Assembly: GCA_016584305.1 (NCBI GenBank)
Contig: JACEEZ010024172.1
Location: 496,126-560,125, forward strand
Direction: 5' to 3'
Source of the DNA: Chionoecetes opilio
Taxonomy: Eukaryota; Arthropoda; Malacostraca; Decapoda; Majidae
DNA length: 64,000 nucleotides
Below are positions 12,740 to 24,893 of this stretch, one piece after another. The notes below the pieces were generated by a model. That model saw only the letters and a program-made list of their open reading frames with translations. It made no database searches and was not told the origin of the DNA. The position numbers and the translations under genes were made by a program. The stretch's first letter is position 1, and every line of letters begins with the position of its first letter.

Positions 12740-13155
12740 AAGGGTTAAAAAATTAGTAAAACAAAAAACAATATGTAAATAAGAAAATTAGAAAAACAAA
12801 AAACAATATATATATATAGATAAGAAAATAAGTAAAACAAAAAACAATATATAGATAAGAAAATAAGTAAAACAAAAAACAATATATAGATAAGAAAATA
12901 AGTAAAACAAAAAACAATATATAGATAAGAAAATAAGTAAAACAAAACAATATATAGATAAGAAAATAAGTAAAACAAAACAATATATAGATAAGAAAAT
13001 AAGTAAAACAAAACAATATATAGATAAGAAAATAAGAAAAATAAAAGGCAATATATAGATAAGAAAATAAGTAAAACAAAACAATATATAGATAAGAAAA
13101 TAAGTAAAACAAAAGGCAGTCCATAGATCAGAAAATAAATAAAACAAAAGATAAT
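12740..13155. repeat. A-rich tandem repeat, ~35-41-bp unit
   Basis: About 11 copies of AACAATATATAGATAAGAAA plus ATAAGTAAAACAA. It yields three overlapping minus-strand frames (LFSYLYIVLFY), which I reject as genes. Confidence 0.93.
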
Positions 13156-13319
13156 ATCCACAAAATCAACACCACTGCATTACCAAACAAAATATACTCT
13201 TTACAGCAACACCAACACCTCCATCACGCCGTAAATACAACAATAATGGTAAAAACTGGCCATTTGCGAACACCTTAAAGCCAGTGATTGCATTTGATTA
13301 CACGAGACGACAACAGGTG

Positions 13320-13840
13320 AGATGTTCCTTCCTTCCCTCTTTCTCTCTTTCTTCAACCCTTCCTCATTTTCTCCTCCTCTTCCTCATTTTCTCCTCCTCT
13401 TCCTCATTTTCTCCTCCTCTTCCTCATTTTCTCCTCCTCTTCCTCATTTTCTCCTCCTCTTCCTCATTTTCCTTCCTTCCCTCTCTTCCTTCATCCCTTC
13501 CTCATTTTCTCCTCTTCCTCTCTTCCTTCATCCCTTCCTCCTTTTCTCCTCCTCTTCCTCTTTTTCCTTCTCTTCCTCTTCCTCTCTTCCTTCATCCCTT
13601 CCTCATTTAATCCTCCTCTTCCTCATTTCCTTCCTTCCCTCTTCCTCTCTTCCTTCATCCCTTCCTCATTTTCTCCTCTTCCTCTCTTCCTTCATCCCTT
13701 CCTCCTTTTCTCCTCCTCTTCCTCTTTTTCCTTCCTTTCCTCTTCCTCTCTTCCTTCATCCCTTCCATCCTCTCCTCCTTCAACTCTTCCTTCTCCTCAT
13801 TTTCTCTCATGTTCTCTCCATCTCCTCCTTCACCAGGTAA
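13320..13840. repeat. Pyrimidine-rich repeat, 20-bp CCTCATTTTCTCCTCCTCTT core
   Basis: Six exact 20-bp copies at about 13370-13470, then a longer irregular TTCCTTCATCCCTTCCTC pattern. Confidence 0.9.
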
Positions 13841-14031
13841 AATAAATATATACAGGTAATTCAAGCGGGCTTTTTAATAATTCTTTTTTTGGCTCTTGGC
13901 CAGTCCTTTCTGATGTAAAAAAAATAATAATAATTCTTTGCACGGACTCACACGTGTTTAAGCTCTTGCAGAAATGAAAAAAATATTGTAATGGAAGTAA
14001 AATGATGGATGAGTGGATAAAAATGGATAAA
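13841..14031. other. Unassigned spacer, possible SINE 3' tail
   Basis: GGCCAGTCCTTTCTGATGTA followed by A-rich (TAA)n at 13900-13936 resembles a SINE 3' end on the plus strand. No head was found, so the assignment is tentative. Confidence 0.3.
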
Positions 14032-14513
14032 TATATAGTGGATAAAGTGATATAGTGGATATATAGATAAAGTGGATAAAGTGGATATATAGATAAAGTG
14101 GATAAGTGGATATATAGATCAAGTGGATAGAAGTGGATATATAAAGTGGATAGAAGTGGATATATAGTGGATAAAAGTGGATATATAGTGGATATATAGA
14201 TAAAGTGGATAGAAGTGGATATATAGTGGATATATTGATAAAGTGGATAAAAGTGGATATATAGATAGTGGATATATAGTGGATATATTGATATAGTGGA
14301 TATATTGATAAAGTGGATATATAGATACAGTGGATAAAAGTGGATATATAGTTGATATATATATAAAGTGGATAAAAGTGGATATATAGTGGATATATAG
14401 ATAGTGGATAAAAGTGGATATATAGATAAGTGGATAAAAGTGGATATATAGAGGATATATAGATATAGTGGATAAAAGTGGATATATAGATAAAGTGGAT
14501 AAAAGTGGATATA
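14032..14513. repeat. GTGGATATATAGATAA minisatellite (left part)
   Basis: Irregular array of GTGGATA(TA)AGATAA and GTGGATAAAA. It is interrupted by the mariner foldback and resumes for about 14 bp at 15551. The translations at 13830-14562 (HFYPLYLYI) are artefacts. Confidence 0.93.
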
Positions 14514-14783
14514 CACAGCGCGCCAAAGCATTGTTCGCGACATCATAACACAGCGCTTCCATACGGGAATTCAGAAAATGTACTCTATGGCAGCCTACTG
14601 ACTTCCGAGAGAGATATCTTACATATGGCAGCTTGTTTAAGGCACGGGCAGTCCATCAAGACCGTTGAGGAATGTTCAGATGCCACTTGTCAATTATAGA
14701 CGAAGCATTTAAAAAAGTATCGCCTTCCTTCCCGTGAGTAATTTGAACGGACGCGCACTGGTATAAATATCATTATTTGCATA

Positions 14784-14930
14784 ATGAGTGGCAAGAAAGA
14801 CCTAACAAAGGAGCAAATTAAAGTTATTGTATCTCTACACAAGGCAGAGAGGCCAGTGGAAGAAATATCAAGGATTGTGGATGTTACGAGATGTGTGCAT
14901 AAGTGGGTAGAAAGTTTCACGGTGGGTTGC
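14784..14930 (+). pseudogene. Tc1/mariner transposase N-terminus, left arm
   Basis: Starts MSGKKDLTKEQIKVIVSL, continues through HKAERPVEEISRIVDVTR, then VHKWVESFTVG. This is the first helix-turn-helix of the paired-type DNA-binding domain of Tc1-like transposases. It has one Arg where the other arm has two (TRCVHKW against TRRCVHKW). The frame stays open to 15374 only because it reads antisense through the second arm. No catalytic domain follows. Confidence 0.82.
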
Positions 14931-15130
14931 ACCGTAGCGACAGCCGCGACACCAGAACATTATAAGTGGCCAGGGCGAGGATTTAAAACCTCAGCAAGCA
15001 CCCTAAATGTCATGAAACGTCAAGTGGATGCCCATCCTCAATTAAGAGCAAGAAAAATATTGCGATATGACTTTTACATCCTCGTCCTGGCCACTTATAA
15101 TGTTCTGGTGTCGCGGCTGCCGCGACACCG

Positions 15131-15280
15131 CCAACCCACCGTGAAACTCTCCACCCACTTATGCACACATCTCCTCGTAACATCCACAATCCTTGATATT
15201 TCTTCCACTGGCCTCTCTGCCTTGTGTAGAGATACAATAACTTTAATTTGCTCCTTTGTTAGGTCTTTCTTGCCACTCAT
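15131..15280 (-). pseudogene. Tc1/mariner transposase N-terminus, right arm
   Basis: Inverted copy of the same helix-turn-helix coding segment, starting MSGKKDLTKEQIKV and reading TRRCVHKWVESFTVG before running into the palindrome centre. The extra Arg suggests this arm keeps the ancestral codon and that the left arm lost three bases. Confidence 0.82.
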
Positions 15281-15550
15281 TATGCAAATAATGATATTTA
15301 TACCAATGCGCGTCTGTTCAAATTACTCGCGGGAAGGAAGGCGATACTTTTTTAAATGCTTCGTCTATAATTGACAAGTGGCATCTGAACATTCCTCAAC
15401 GGTCTTGATGGACTGCCCGTGCCTTAAACAAGCTGCCATGTGTAAGATATATCTCTCGGAAGTCAGTAGGCTGCCATAGAGTACATTTTCTGAATTCCCG
15501 TATGGAAGCGCTGTGTTATGATGTCGCGAACAATGCTTTGGCGCGGTGTG

Positions 15551-15565
15551 TATAGTGGATAAAAT
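15551..15565. repeat. GTGGATA minisatellite, right remnant
   Basis: TATAGTGGATAAAA continues the interrupted array. Confidence 0.75.
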
Positions 15566-15766
15566 GTAACTACATAAAATATAGGATTGTACAAATGTGA
15601 AGTTTAGAAAAGATACCTATGAAAATGAGAAAAAATATATCAGAATATACCGAATGAAATGAGTGAACGATTTGAGTTTTTAAAAAAATTACTTGGGTGG
15701 AAATATCGCAAATTTAATCCTGACATCATTTTTCTAACCGAACGCATTACAGAAATATATCAAGCC

Positions 15767-15826
<60 letters not shown>

Positions 15827-16044
15827 TCTTTTAGGATTTTTCAATAACGTTTATGACCGACTGAACGATAAGGAGAATGATATCTCGAGTGCAACCTATT
15901 GAAAGAAAACGAAGAAATATGAGAAAAATGGCAATATTATACGAATGAAAAGCGACGGAAACTGACGAAAGTGATAGATATTAAGCGAAAATTTCCATCT
16001 TTTTTAATGTATTTGAATCTTCGCTAATAGATTTGACTTGGTGT

Positions 16045-16045
<1 letters not shown>
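15566..16045. other. Unassigned AT-rich sequence with (TC)n
   Basis: (TC)n at 15766-15822. The remainder has no recognised gene or family. Confidence 0.6.
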
Positions 16046-16689
<644 letters not shown>

Positions 16690-16795
16690 TTTTTCAGCCT
16701 TGTTACTTTTTGTTCGATGAGGAAAAAACAACAACGGAGGATTAGACGATGAAAAATAAAGCAAAAAACATTACATTACTAAATCACAATGGAGT
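16690..16795 (-). repeat. Dispersed repeat, inverted copy of 10672-10776
   Basis: The reverse complement carries GTAATGTTTTTTGCTTTATT and AGTAACAAGGCTGAAAAACG, matching the plus-strand copy. It lies next to (GA)n at 16813. Confidence 0.6.
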
Positions 16796-16810
16796 CAGAA
16801 AAATGAGTTC

Positions 16811-17708
<898 letters not shown>

Positions 17709-18648
17709 CTATATGGGCATTTTCACAGTAACCTAGGCCATCATTGTCTCAAAGCACAAAAATTTAAATTGTCTTTTATCACTTTGGTTCTAGTGAATAT
17801 TGAAGGATCAATTGTATATTGTATAGAATATTTTTACCAAAAAGCTGCAGATATTATGATAATTTCACAGTAACAACAATACATTGCGACAACTGTAAAA
17901 AATTTATTCAACTTGAAAACTGAACACCTCAAATTTTTGTATATATTTACCACAATTAAAATAGGTTAATATGCTATAAAATATACGCGTTAAATGTAAT
18001 AAGTATGTATCATTTATATATTCAGCGCCGACATCGTTTATGTTACACTAATTTTTCCGTCCACAATGTCCACTCCGACACATCGGTCTGTATCTTATGC
18101 CAGAATATATGAAAGTCTATTGTTTTTCATTGATATATGAGACACTATAAGGGACTATATATAGTCCCTTATAGTGTCTCGTATATCAATGAAAACAATA
18201 GACTTTCATATATTCTGGCATAAGATACAGACCGATGTGTCGGAGTGGACATTGTGGACGGAAAAATTAGTGTAACATAAACGATGTCGGCGCTGAATAT
18301 ATAAATGATACATACTTATTACATTTAACGCGTCTATTTTATAACATATTAACCTATTTTAATTGTGGTAAATAATACATTTTACACATATACAAGCAGT
18401 AGTAATGGCAATTCCAATAATTAAATTAATTAAATGAGACACCAAGTTCCGTCCAACATTCGAACACTTTTGGGCGCTGACAAAAAAGTTATTGACATAG
18501 ATCCTTGAAATTTTGGATGCTGTTTGTCAATGAAGTGCTCTTCAATTAACTGAAAAACACAATCAGCTACACCCATTATAAGATAGAGTTCATTGCTTTA
18601 TTTCAATTATTACTGATGGCCTAGGTTACTGTGAAAATGCCCATATAT
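17709..18648. mobile_element. TIR element built around a long palindrome
   Basis: Outer terminal repeats begin GGGCATTTTCACAGTAACCT at both ends, inverted, with TA(TA) next to each end. In the middle lies a near-perfect palindrome (17946-18373) centred at about 18159 on GGGACTATATATAGTCCC. No ORF. The superfamily is not certain; TA flanks are compatible with a Tc1/mariner-like MITE. Confidence 0.82.
17946..18373. repeat. Near-perfect 430-bp palindrome
   Basis: Arms of ~210 bp with no spacer. Matched blocks include TTTACCACAATTAAAATAGG/inverse, GCGCCGACATCGTTTATG/inverse and TCCACTCCGACACATCGGTC/inverse. Only a handful of mismatches or 1-2-base indels are visible. Confidence 0.92.
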
Positions 18649-19079
18649 CCCATACTTTACATAAAACACCATCTAAATGCACTTCAACACCAACATCACC
18701 ACCACACAATCACAATTTTCACTATTACGATAATTCCCTAATAGACTTCAGCCACATCACCACCACCACCACCACAGCCCTACATATTACATAACCCTCT
18801 CTCTCTCTCTCTCCACCTCATTAATATGCTGGATATGGTCTCATTTTTTTAGGGGGAAGCTGAACGAAGTGTAGCAATATTGCGTGTGGGTTTGAAATGA
18901 ATCTTTTTGGGAAAATGAAAAGCGTCCACGTAAAGTTTCGAAATTACATCTGTCCCATTTTCTACGTGTTTATTTCTTCCTGATCTCTATTCATGTGTGT
19001 TAATTCCATTTAGACTACGTACGTACGGTATGTAGCTATATATTCATGACTTTGTGTGTATAACCCGTAATATTTCCTT
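18649..19079. other. Unassigned sequence
   Basis: Short (ACC)n at 18756-18776 and (CT)n at 18796-18813. No gene recognised. Confidence 0.6.
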
Positions 19080-19094
19080 TTACACCTATTCAAA

Positions 19095-19655
19095 CCTTAT
19101 TATCATTATTATTATCATTCATCATTATTATTGTTGCTATTATCATTATCATTATTATTTTCATTATTATCATCATTACCATCAGTATTATTGTTGCTAT
19201 TATCAGTATCATTATTACCATCATTATTATTATCATTATTATTTTCATTATTATCATCATTACCATCATTATTATTGTTGCTATTATCATTATCATTATT
19301 ATCATCATTTCCATCAGTATTATTGTTGCTATTATCATTATCATTATTATTATCATCATTATTTTCATTATTATCATCATTACCATCAGTATTATTGTTG
19401 CTATTATCATTATCATTATTATTATCATCATTATTTTCATTATCATCATCATTACCATCAGTATTATTGTTGTTATTATCATTATCATTATTATTATCAT
19501 TATTATTTTCATTATTATCATCATTACCATCAGTATTATTGTTGCTATTATCATTATCATTATTATCATCATTACCATCAGTATTATTATTGTTATTATC
19601 ATTATTATTACTACCATCATTATCATTGTTGTTGTTATCATTGTTGTCATCATTG
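19095..19655. repeat. (ATT/ATC)n with higher-order structure
   Basis: Trinucleotide array in which a longer block (CATCATTACCATCAGTATTA then TTGTTGCTATTATC) recurs about seven times. Open frames on both strands are artefacts. Confidence 0.94.
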
Positions 19656-19917
19656 AACGAACGGGATGCTTGTATGTCTTAATTTTCCGGGTCATATAAT
19701 CTTTATTTGTTTTTATTTTTTATGTCGTAGACTATTATGTCTAAGTTTATGTCGTATGTTTTATGTCTAATATTATTGGTTTGTCTGTTAGATTTTCCGC
19801 TGTTTTTCTGATCTTGGTCATCTGTTTCTTCGTCGCGTCTTTGTCTGTCAACTATTTAATTGCATGGAAACAAAACTACCAAACTTCTTCTCATCCTTAC
19901 GTCACAGCAACAGCAAG

Positions 19918-19919
<2 letters not shown>

Positions 19920-19984
<65 letters not shown>
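19920..19984. repeat. (TC)n microsatellite
   Basis: About 32 TC units. Confidence 0.95.
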
Positions 19985-19986
<2 letters not shown>

Positions 19987-20234
19987 TTGAAAAATACCAG
20001 ATTAGCCACTAAAGACAAGGAATTTTGGGTATTTTAGAAAGACAAATTTAGTTTCTTAAGATATGGTATAGTTTTTGTCTGTTGTGTTTGTTGATTTTAC
20101 TATGAAATTGAGTCTCGTAAAAATTTATTAAAATTCTCTAAGGACTCTGCCATCCGTCGCTTCATTTCTCATAACATCTTGGAATTGTTTTAATTAATGA
20201 GAAAATGTTTACCAAGGGCAGCCATCATTATCAT
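19985..20234. other. Unassigned sequence
   Basis: Nothing recognised. Confidence 0.5.
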
Positions 20235-20246
20235 TAGTAGTAGTAA

Positions 20247-20287
<41 letters not shown>

Positions 20288-20310
20288 TAGTAGTAGTAGT
20301 AGTAGTAGCA
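20235..20310. repeat. (AGT)n microsatellite
   Basis: Trinucleotide tract with one interruption. Confidence 0.94.
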
Positions 20311-20839
20311 GGAACATCAACATTAATATTATTACTAGTGCCGACCGGGGTAATTTGGTCCTGGTTTTGACAAACTTTGATCTAGTTTCCATATCTATTG
20401 AAATAAACAAACAAAAAGTTAATACAATCATAGGAGGGTCACTACCTATATGTCATTAAAGTTTGAAAAAATTTTTCATTATAGCTCTGTTAGCAATACA
20501 CTGCGAAGTGCGGACCGCATTGTTACACTAAATGGGTAAATCGGACCTAACTCTGGGGTAAATTGGTCTATATATATTATAAAAAAAAAAAACCCTTTTT
20601 CTTCAAAATTTGACAAACCTCCAAAAAACTAAACAAATGTCATGCCATCCCCATGGACACTATCAAACATTATGTGAGCTGTTCCTCACATTCTCTGGTT
20701 GGGCCCGGAAAAGATGCCCAAACACGCACACGTTGGGGTCCAGTCTTTGGATTTCCTAGTCTTTCTTCTTTTTCTAGGTCTATGTTAGTTTTTCTTTTAT
20801 AATTTCTAAGCTTTGGTTATTTAATTTAGTAATACTTTA

Positions 20840-21315
20840 CACTAGGGCCAGAATTCCCTACACAATGGGAGTGTGGTTTCTGTTTACCTATTGGATTCTA
20901 GGAAACATTCTCTCTATGAATTTCCGTCACAAGGCACTTCTTTCGGAGATTATAAGATGTTTTAATAGGAAGGAGATCCGAGTGTATAGGAGATATGAAA
21001 ATTAAACGAACCTAACCCACCTTTTGACTCACTAACCTAACCTAAACTAAGCTAACCACGCTTTAACCTCCAAACTAAAGTCAATCTGCATTAAAAAAGT
21101 GTCCGTGGCAAAGGGAAAAAAACAAGGCGATGCAGGTCACAAGAGGGAAGAAGAGTCAGGCGCACGTAAACAAATGGCTCTCGCCTCCCTATGAAACATG
21201 TCATTATCTTCGAAAGTAATGATTTGCGACGGATACTCAGAGAAAATGTTTCCTAGAATTCAATAAAGGTAAAAGAACCACACTCCCAATTGTGTAGGGA
21301 ATTTCGGTCCTAATG
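20840..21315. mobile_element. Nested TIR element (MITE), 476 bp
   Basis: The left end CACTAGGGCCAGAATTCCCT and the inverted right end CATTAGGACCGAAATTCCCT continue as imperfect ~75-bp inverted arms (both contain GGGAGTGTGGTT). TA lies on each side (20838-20839, 21316-21317). A further partial end occurs at about 21480-21515. No ORF. Confidence 0.78.
21003..21066. repeat. Degenerate CCTAA-type tract
   Basis: CTAACCTAACCTAAACTAAGC and similar: a short decayed interstitial telomere-like stretch. Confidence 0.5.
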
Positions 21316-22147
21316 TAAAATAATACGTTAGGTTACGTAATCAATGCCCAGTTAGGTTTGTTAACTAGCAGGGAGGTATGAGTGGGCATAGCCCCCAGTT
21401 ATGTCAGGAGAGGTTGGTTTATAGGAAGTATTGGTTGAAGCTGCCCCATTTAAAAGTATCCATTAAGGTAACAGAAACATTTTCCCCAATTGTGTAGAGA
21501 ATTCTGGTCCTTGAGTAAAAATTTACCTTAATTTATATACCAGCCCCTTAAACTAATTCATATTAGCATTCAACAACCTGAAACAAAAGAAACAAGTGCA
21601 AATAAGCAGTTAATCCTCACCGTGATATGCCGTGTGGGTACATTACACTGGGTCCAATTTACCCGCGCGAGTGTTTTTTTCACCAGGGTAAATATGGACC
21701 AAACTGAGCATTGATCATACAAAAATTAGACAAAGATAGAGCATTTTTGATATTTCATGTTAAAGTAGAGGAAAAAAAACTATATATATACGCTTATTTA
21801 CAAGAATGTAAATCCATCTCGTATTTGAATCCCATGAAAATTCGCCAAATCAGCTGATTTGTAAACAAACTTCGCCGTACTTTTTTTTGCTGTCATTTAC
21901 TCTTTTTCTATTTTGGTTCCTGGGTTCAGTTACATATTGATTTTTATATTCATATTAATACTAGAAAATGTTAAAAATGGTTGTTTTACACATGGGATAT
22001 TCAAAACTGTTACACTCTTATTTATATTGAAACAAACACCAAAGCAAAGATGGCGGTCCGAATAGAACCGGTCCGTTGGAAGGACCAAATTACCCCGGTC
22101 GGCACTATTATCATAATTAAAGATGGTGGTGGTACGATAGCAGCAAC

Positions 22148-22450
<303 letters not shown>

Positions 22451-22614
22451 AAAAGGGTTGCAGTATTTGTTATTAGTCAACAGGTCGCTAATATCTTCCC
22501 GTCCTCACTTCTTCCTAACAACCTTCGTAAAAGAATGCAAATAACTTTGTTTAGGGAGGAGGAGGGAGGAGTCATGTAAGGTCGTCACCTTCGCCTTCCG
22601 TGTTTTTATTTTGG

Positions 22615-22615
<1 letters not shown>
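22451..22615. other. Unassigned sequence
   Basis: Nothing recognised. Confidence 0.5.

Positions 22616-22676
<61 letters not shown>
22616..22676. repeat. (CA)n microsatellite
   Basis: About 30 CA units. Confidence 0.95.
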
Positions 22677-22678
<2 letters not shown>

Positions 22679-23139
22679 AATATCAGTTTCGACAACATAT
22701 ATCTACTTTTTTCTTGCTCGTATACAACTACATAAACTTTATCAAGGCTGCCCGCCGTTCAGCCTTGGCCAAAGTATATATTTGGCCTTGGCTACAGCGG
22801 CCTTGCCAGACGAACACATCTCAAGGCTTCACAATTAAGTAGCTATGGACGCTAAAAGACAACACTTAATCAGAAAAATAACAAAAAAGTCGCAGAATTA
22901 TTGAACGCAGAGAAAAAAACTGAAAAAAATACTCAAAAACAAGTAATACGAATCAAACGAAAATCAGGATGAAAAATAGAAATAAACACGATGATAATAA
23001 TAACAACAATAACAATACTGACAATAATATAAATCCCTATAGCAATGGATGTCCTTTGCAATGTAGCACACACAAACAATTAAAATGGCGTCGCATGTGT
23101 GTGTGACGAGGCCGCGCGAACACCAAGGCCGCGAGAGTA
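22677..23139. other. Unassigned sequence
   Basis: No gene or repeat family recognised. Contains several short GGCC palindromes around 22760-22806. Confidence 0.5.
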
Positions 23140-23332
23140 GACGGAAGGGAGGGAGGAAGAGAGGGAGAGGGAGAGGGGGGAGAGGGAGGGAGAGGAAGGG
23201 AGAGGGAGAGGAGAGGGAGAGGGAAGGGAGAGGGAGAGGAGAGGGAGAGGGAGAGGAGAGGAGAGGGAGAGGGAGAGGGAGAGGGAGAGGGAGAGAGAGA
23301 GGGAGAGAGAGAGAGAGGGAGAGAGGGAGGAC
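23140..23332. repeat. GGGAGA-type purine tract
   Basis: Strand-asymmetric G/A repeat of GGGAGA and GGAGA units. Confidence 0.93.
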
Positions 23333-23429
23333 GGTCAGTATTTGGGCGCCAGCTACTACTACACACACACACGCCTCTGTCAGCCAACCCTCCCGCCTTG
23401 CCCCGCCAGCGCCCCGCCACCCCGCTCAA

Positions 23430-24250
23430 GGCCACTCACTACACAACGCTGCTCCCATAGAACACTACGCCACACACAAACCCGCCTCGCTGTAGCTAAA
23501 TAACAACGCAAAACTGTACAGCGGGGGTCGGTACAATATTAATCAACACAGCCATAGACCACAGCATAAGAACTGTAGTAGCTTAGACTTAGAGGATTAC
23601 ATAACACCGCTCGGACGGAACGCTACGCCACAAGTCCACAAACTCGCGTCTCTGTAGCTACATAACAACGCACAACTGTAGCCTCGTGGTATTAGGGTTC
23701 ACACTGTATTAATTAAAGCTAAATTACTGTAGTAGTTTACTGTTAGAGAGGATTATATAACGGCGCTGGGACGGAACGCTACGTCACAACCTCGCGTCTC
23801 TGTAGCTAAATAACTATGCACAACTGTAAACTCGTGGTATTAGGGTTCACACTGTATTAATTAAAGCTGAATTACTGTAGTAGTTTATATGTTAGAGTGG
23901 ATTACATAACGGCACTGGGACGGAACGCTAAACCACAATTGCCACAACCCCGCGTCTGTACCTAAATAGCGACGCAAAACTGTACAGCGGGAGTCATCAC
24001 AGTATTGATTGACACAGCTTCTAAGTTCTGTATAGTTTAATGTTACAGAGAGGATTATATAACGCCACTGGGACGCAGCAGCTACGCTACAACCCCGCCC
24101 CGCGTCTGTAGCTAAATAACAACGCAAAACTCTACATCGGGGTTAGCACAGTATGGGACGGAACGCTACGCCACAATCTCGCGTCTCTGTAGCTAAATAG
24201 CGACGCAAAACTGTAGTCTCGTGGTATTGGTTGGCGTCATCACAGTATTA
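23430..24250. repeat. Degenerate ~155-bp tandem repeat, ~5 copies
   Basis: Each copy holds GGACGGAACGCTACGCCACA, CGCGTCTCTGTAGCTAAATA, CAACGCAAAACTGTA and a GTATTAAT segment, at about 23458, 23612, 23770, 23920 and 24075, with a shorter one at 24155. Divergence and indels are substantial. No coding evidence. Confidence 0.8.
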
Positions 24251-24269
24251 ATCAACAACTTACGTACTT

Positions 24270-24365
24270 ACTTCTTCTTGTGACCTTTGACGCTTAGTAT
24301 CGCTTCATAGGTCCTCTTCAACTTTGTCTCCTTAGTTAACAATCTTGTCAACTCTATCCTTGGCT
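24270..24365. repeat. Dispersed repeat shared with 63685-63790
   Basis: CTTCTTGTGACCTTTGACGC, GTATCGCTTCA and CTCCTTAGTTAACAATCTTG occur in the same order and strand at 63690-63780. Family unknown. Confidence 0.75.
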
Positions 24366-24383
24366 ATATACTGTTGTAGTTAA

Positions 24384-24467
24384 GCGTTACGTCAAAGACT
24401 ACTGTATACTGGACTTGCTACTCAGTTTGGGCTATTTTATATGTATACAGTAGTCTTTGGTTACGCA
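24384..24467. repeat. Inverted repeat (AAAGACTACTGTATAC)
   Basis: GCGTTACGTCAAAGACTACT pairs with AGTAGTCTTTGGTTACGC across a ~40-bp loop. Possibly a very small MITE. Confidence 0.6.
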
Positions 24468-24602
24468 TAGAGGATGACTGACACTTATGATTCACGGCAG
24501 CATAGGTGAAGCATGTATGTGTAAATATATACGTGCCACGGTTTCAACGCCAAAGAATGTCTGGGCTAAATTGAACGGGCATTAAGTCAGACCTCAGAGT
24601 AA

Positions 24603-24893
24603 CTACACACACACGTACACATACACACACGTACACATACACACGTACACATACACACACGTACACATACACACACGTACACATACACACACGTACACAT
24701 ACACACACGTACACGAGAGTAGGCCTACACAGCCACCGTCGTAAGAGACTCCTCTATAACCGCCTCCTCCCCTCTCTAACACACACCCGGATTTTAAGCC
24801 TAATCTGACACACACACATGCACACACACACACACAACACACACACCACACACCACATACACACACACCACACCATACACACACACACACCTT
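24603..24893. repeat. CA-rich arrays (ACACGTACACAT and CA)
   Basis: ACACACGTACACATAC repeats at 24603-24712 and CA-rich sequence at 24808-24893. Confidence 0.9.

Larger units (their letters stand above)
14514..15550. mobile_element. Tc1/mariner foldback element
   Basis: Two inverted arms of ~470-480 bp (14514-14985 and 15073-15550) surround an ~87-bp spacer. Terminal repeats are CACAGCGCGCCAAAGC and CACACCGCGCCAAAGC, flanked by TA (14512-14513, 15551-15552), the Tc1/mariner target duplication. The same GTGGATA satellite lies on both sides, so the insertion point is clear. Each arm holds the 5' part of a transposase gene, pointing inward. The spacer keeps a short sense piece (MKRQVDAHPQLRARKI) from farther along the transposase. 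The catalytic DDE/D region is absent. Confidence 0.88.
20338..22105. mobile_element. TA-flanked TIR element, non-autonomous, 1.77 kb
   Basis: Terminal repeats GTGCCGACCGGGGTAATTTG, inverted at the two ends, flanked by TA (20336-20337, 22106-22107). TA duplication suggests the Tc1/mariner/pogo group. No transposase frame is visible inside. It contains a second TIR element (20840-21315) and several internal variants of a 'GGTAAAT(T)GGTC(C)' motif. A terminal fragment of the same family is at 12200-12300. (AGT)n arrays lie close to both ends. Confidence 0.82.

Noticed and set aside
19054..19695. About 200-codon frames on both strands (HYHYYHHYHQ, MIMIIATI, LLLLSLSL)
   Set aside because: Simultaneously open in three frames because the ATT/ATC array lacks stops.
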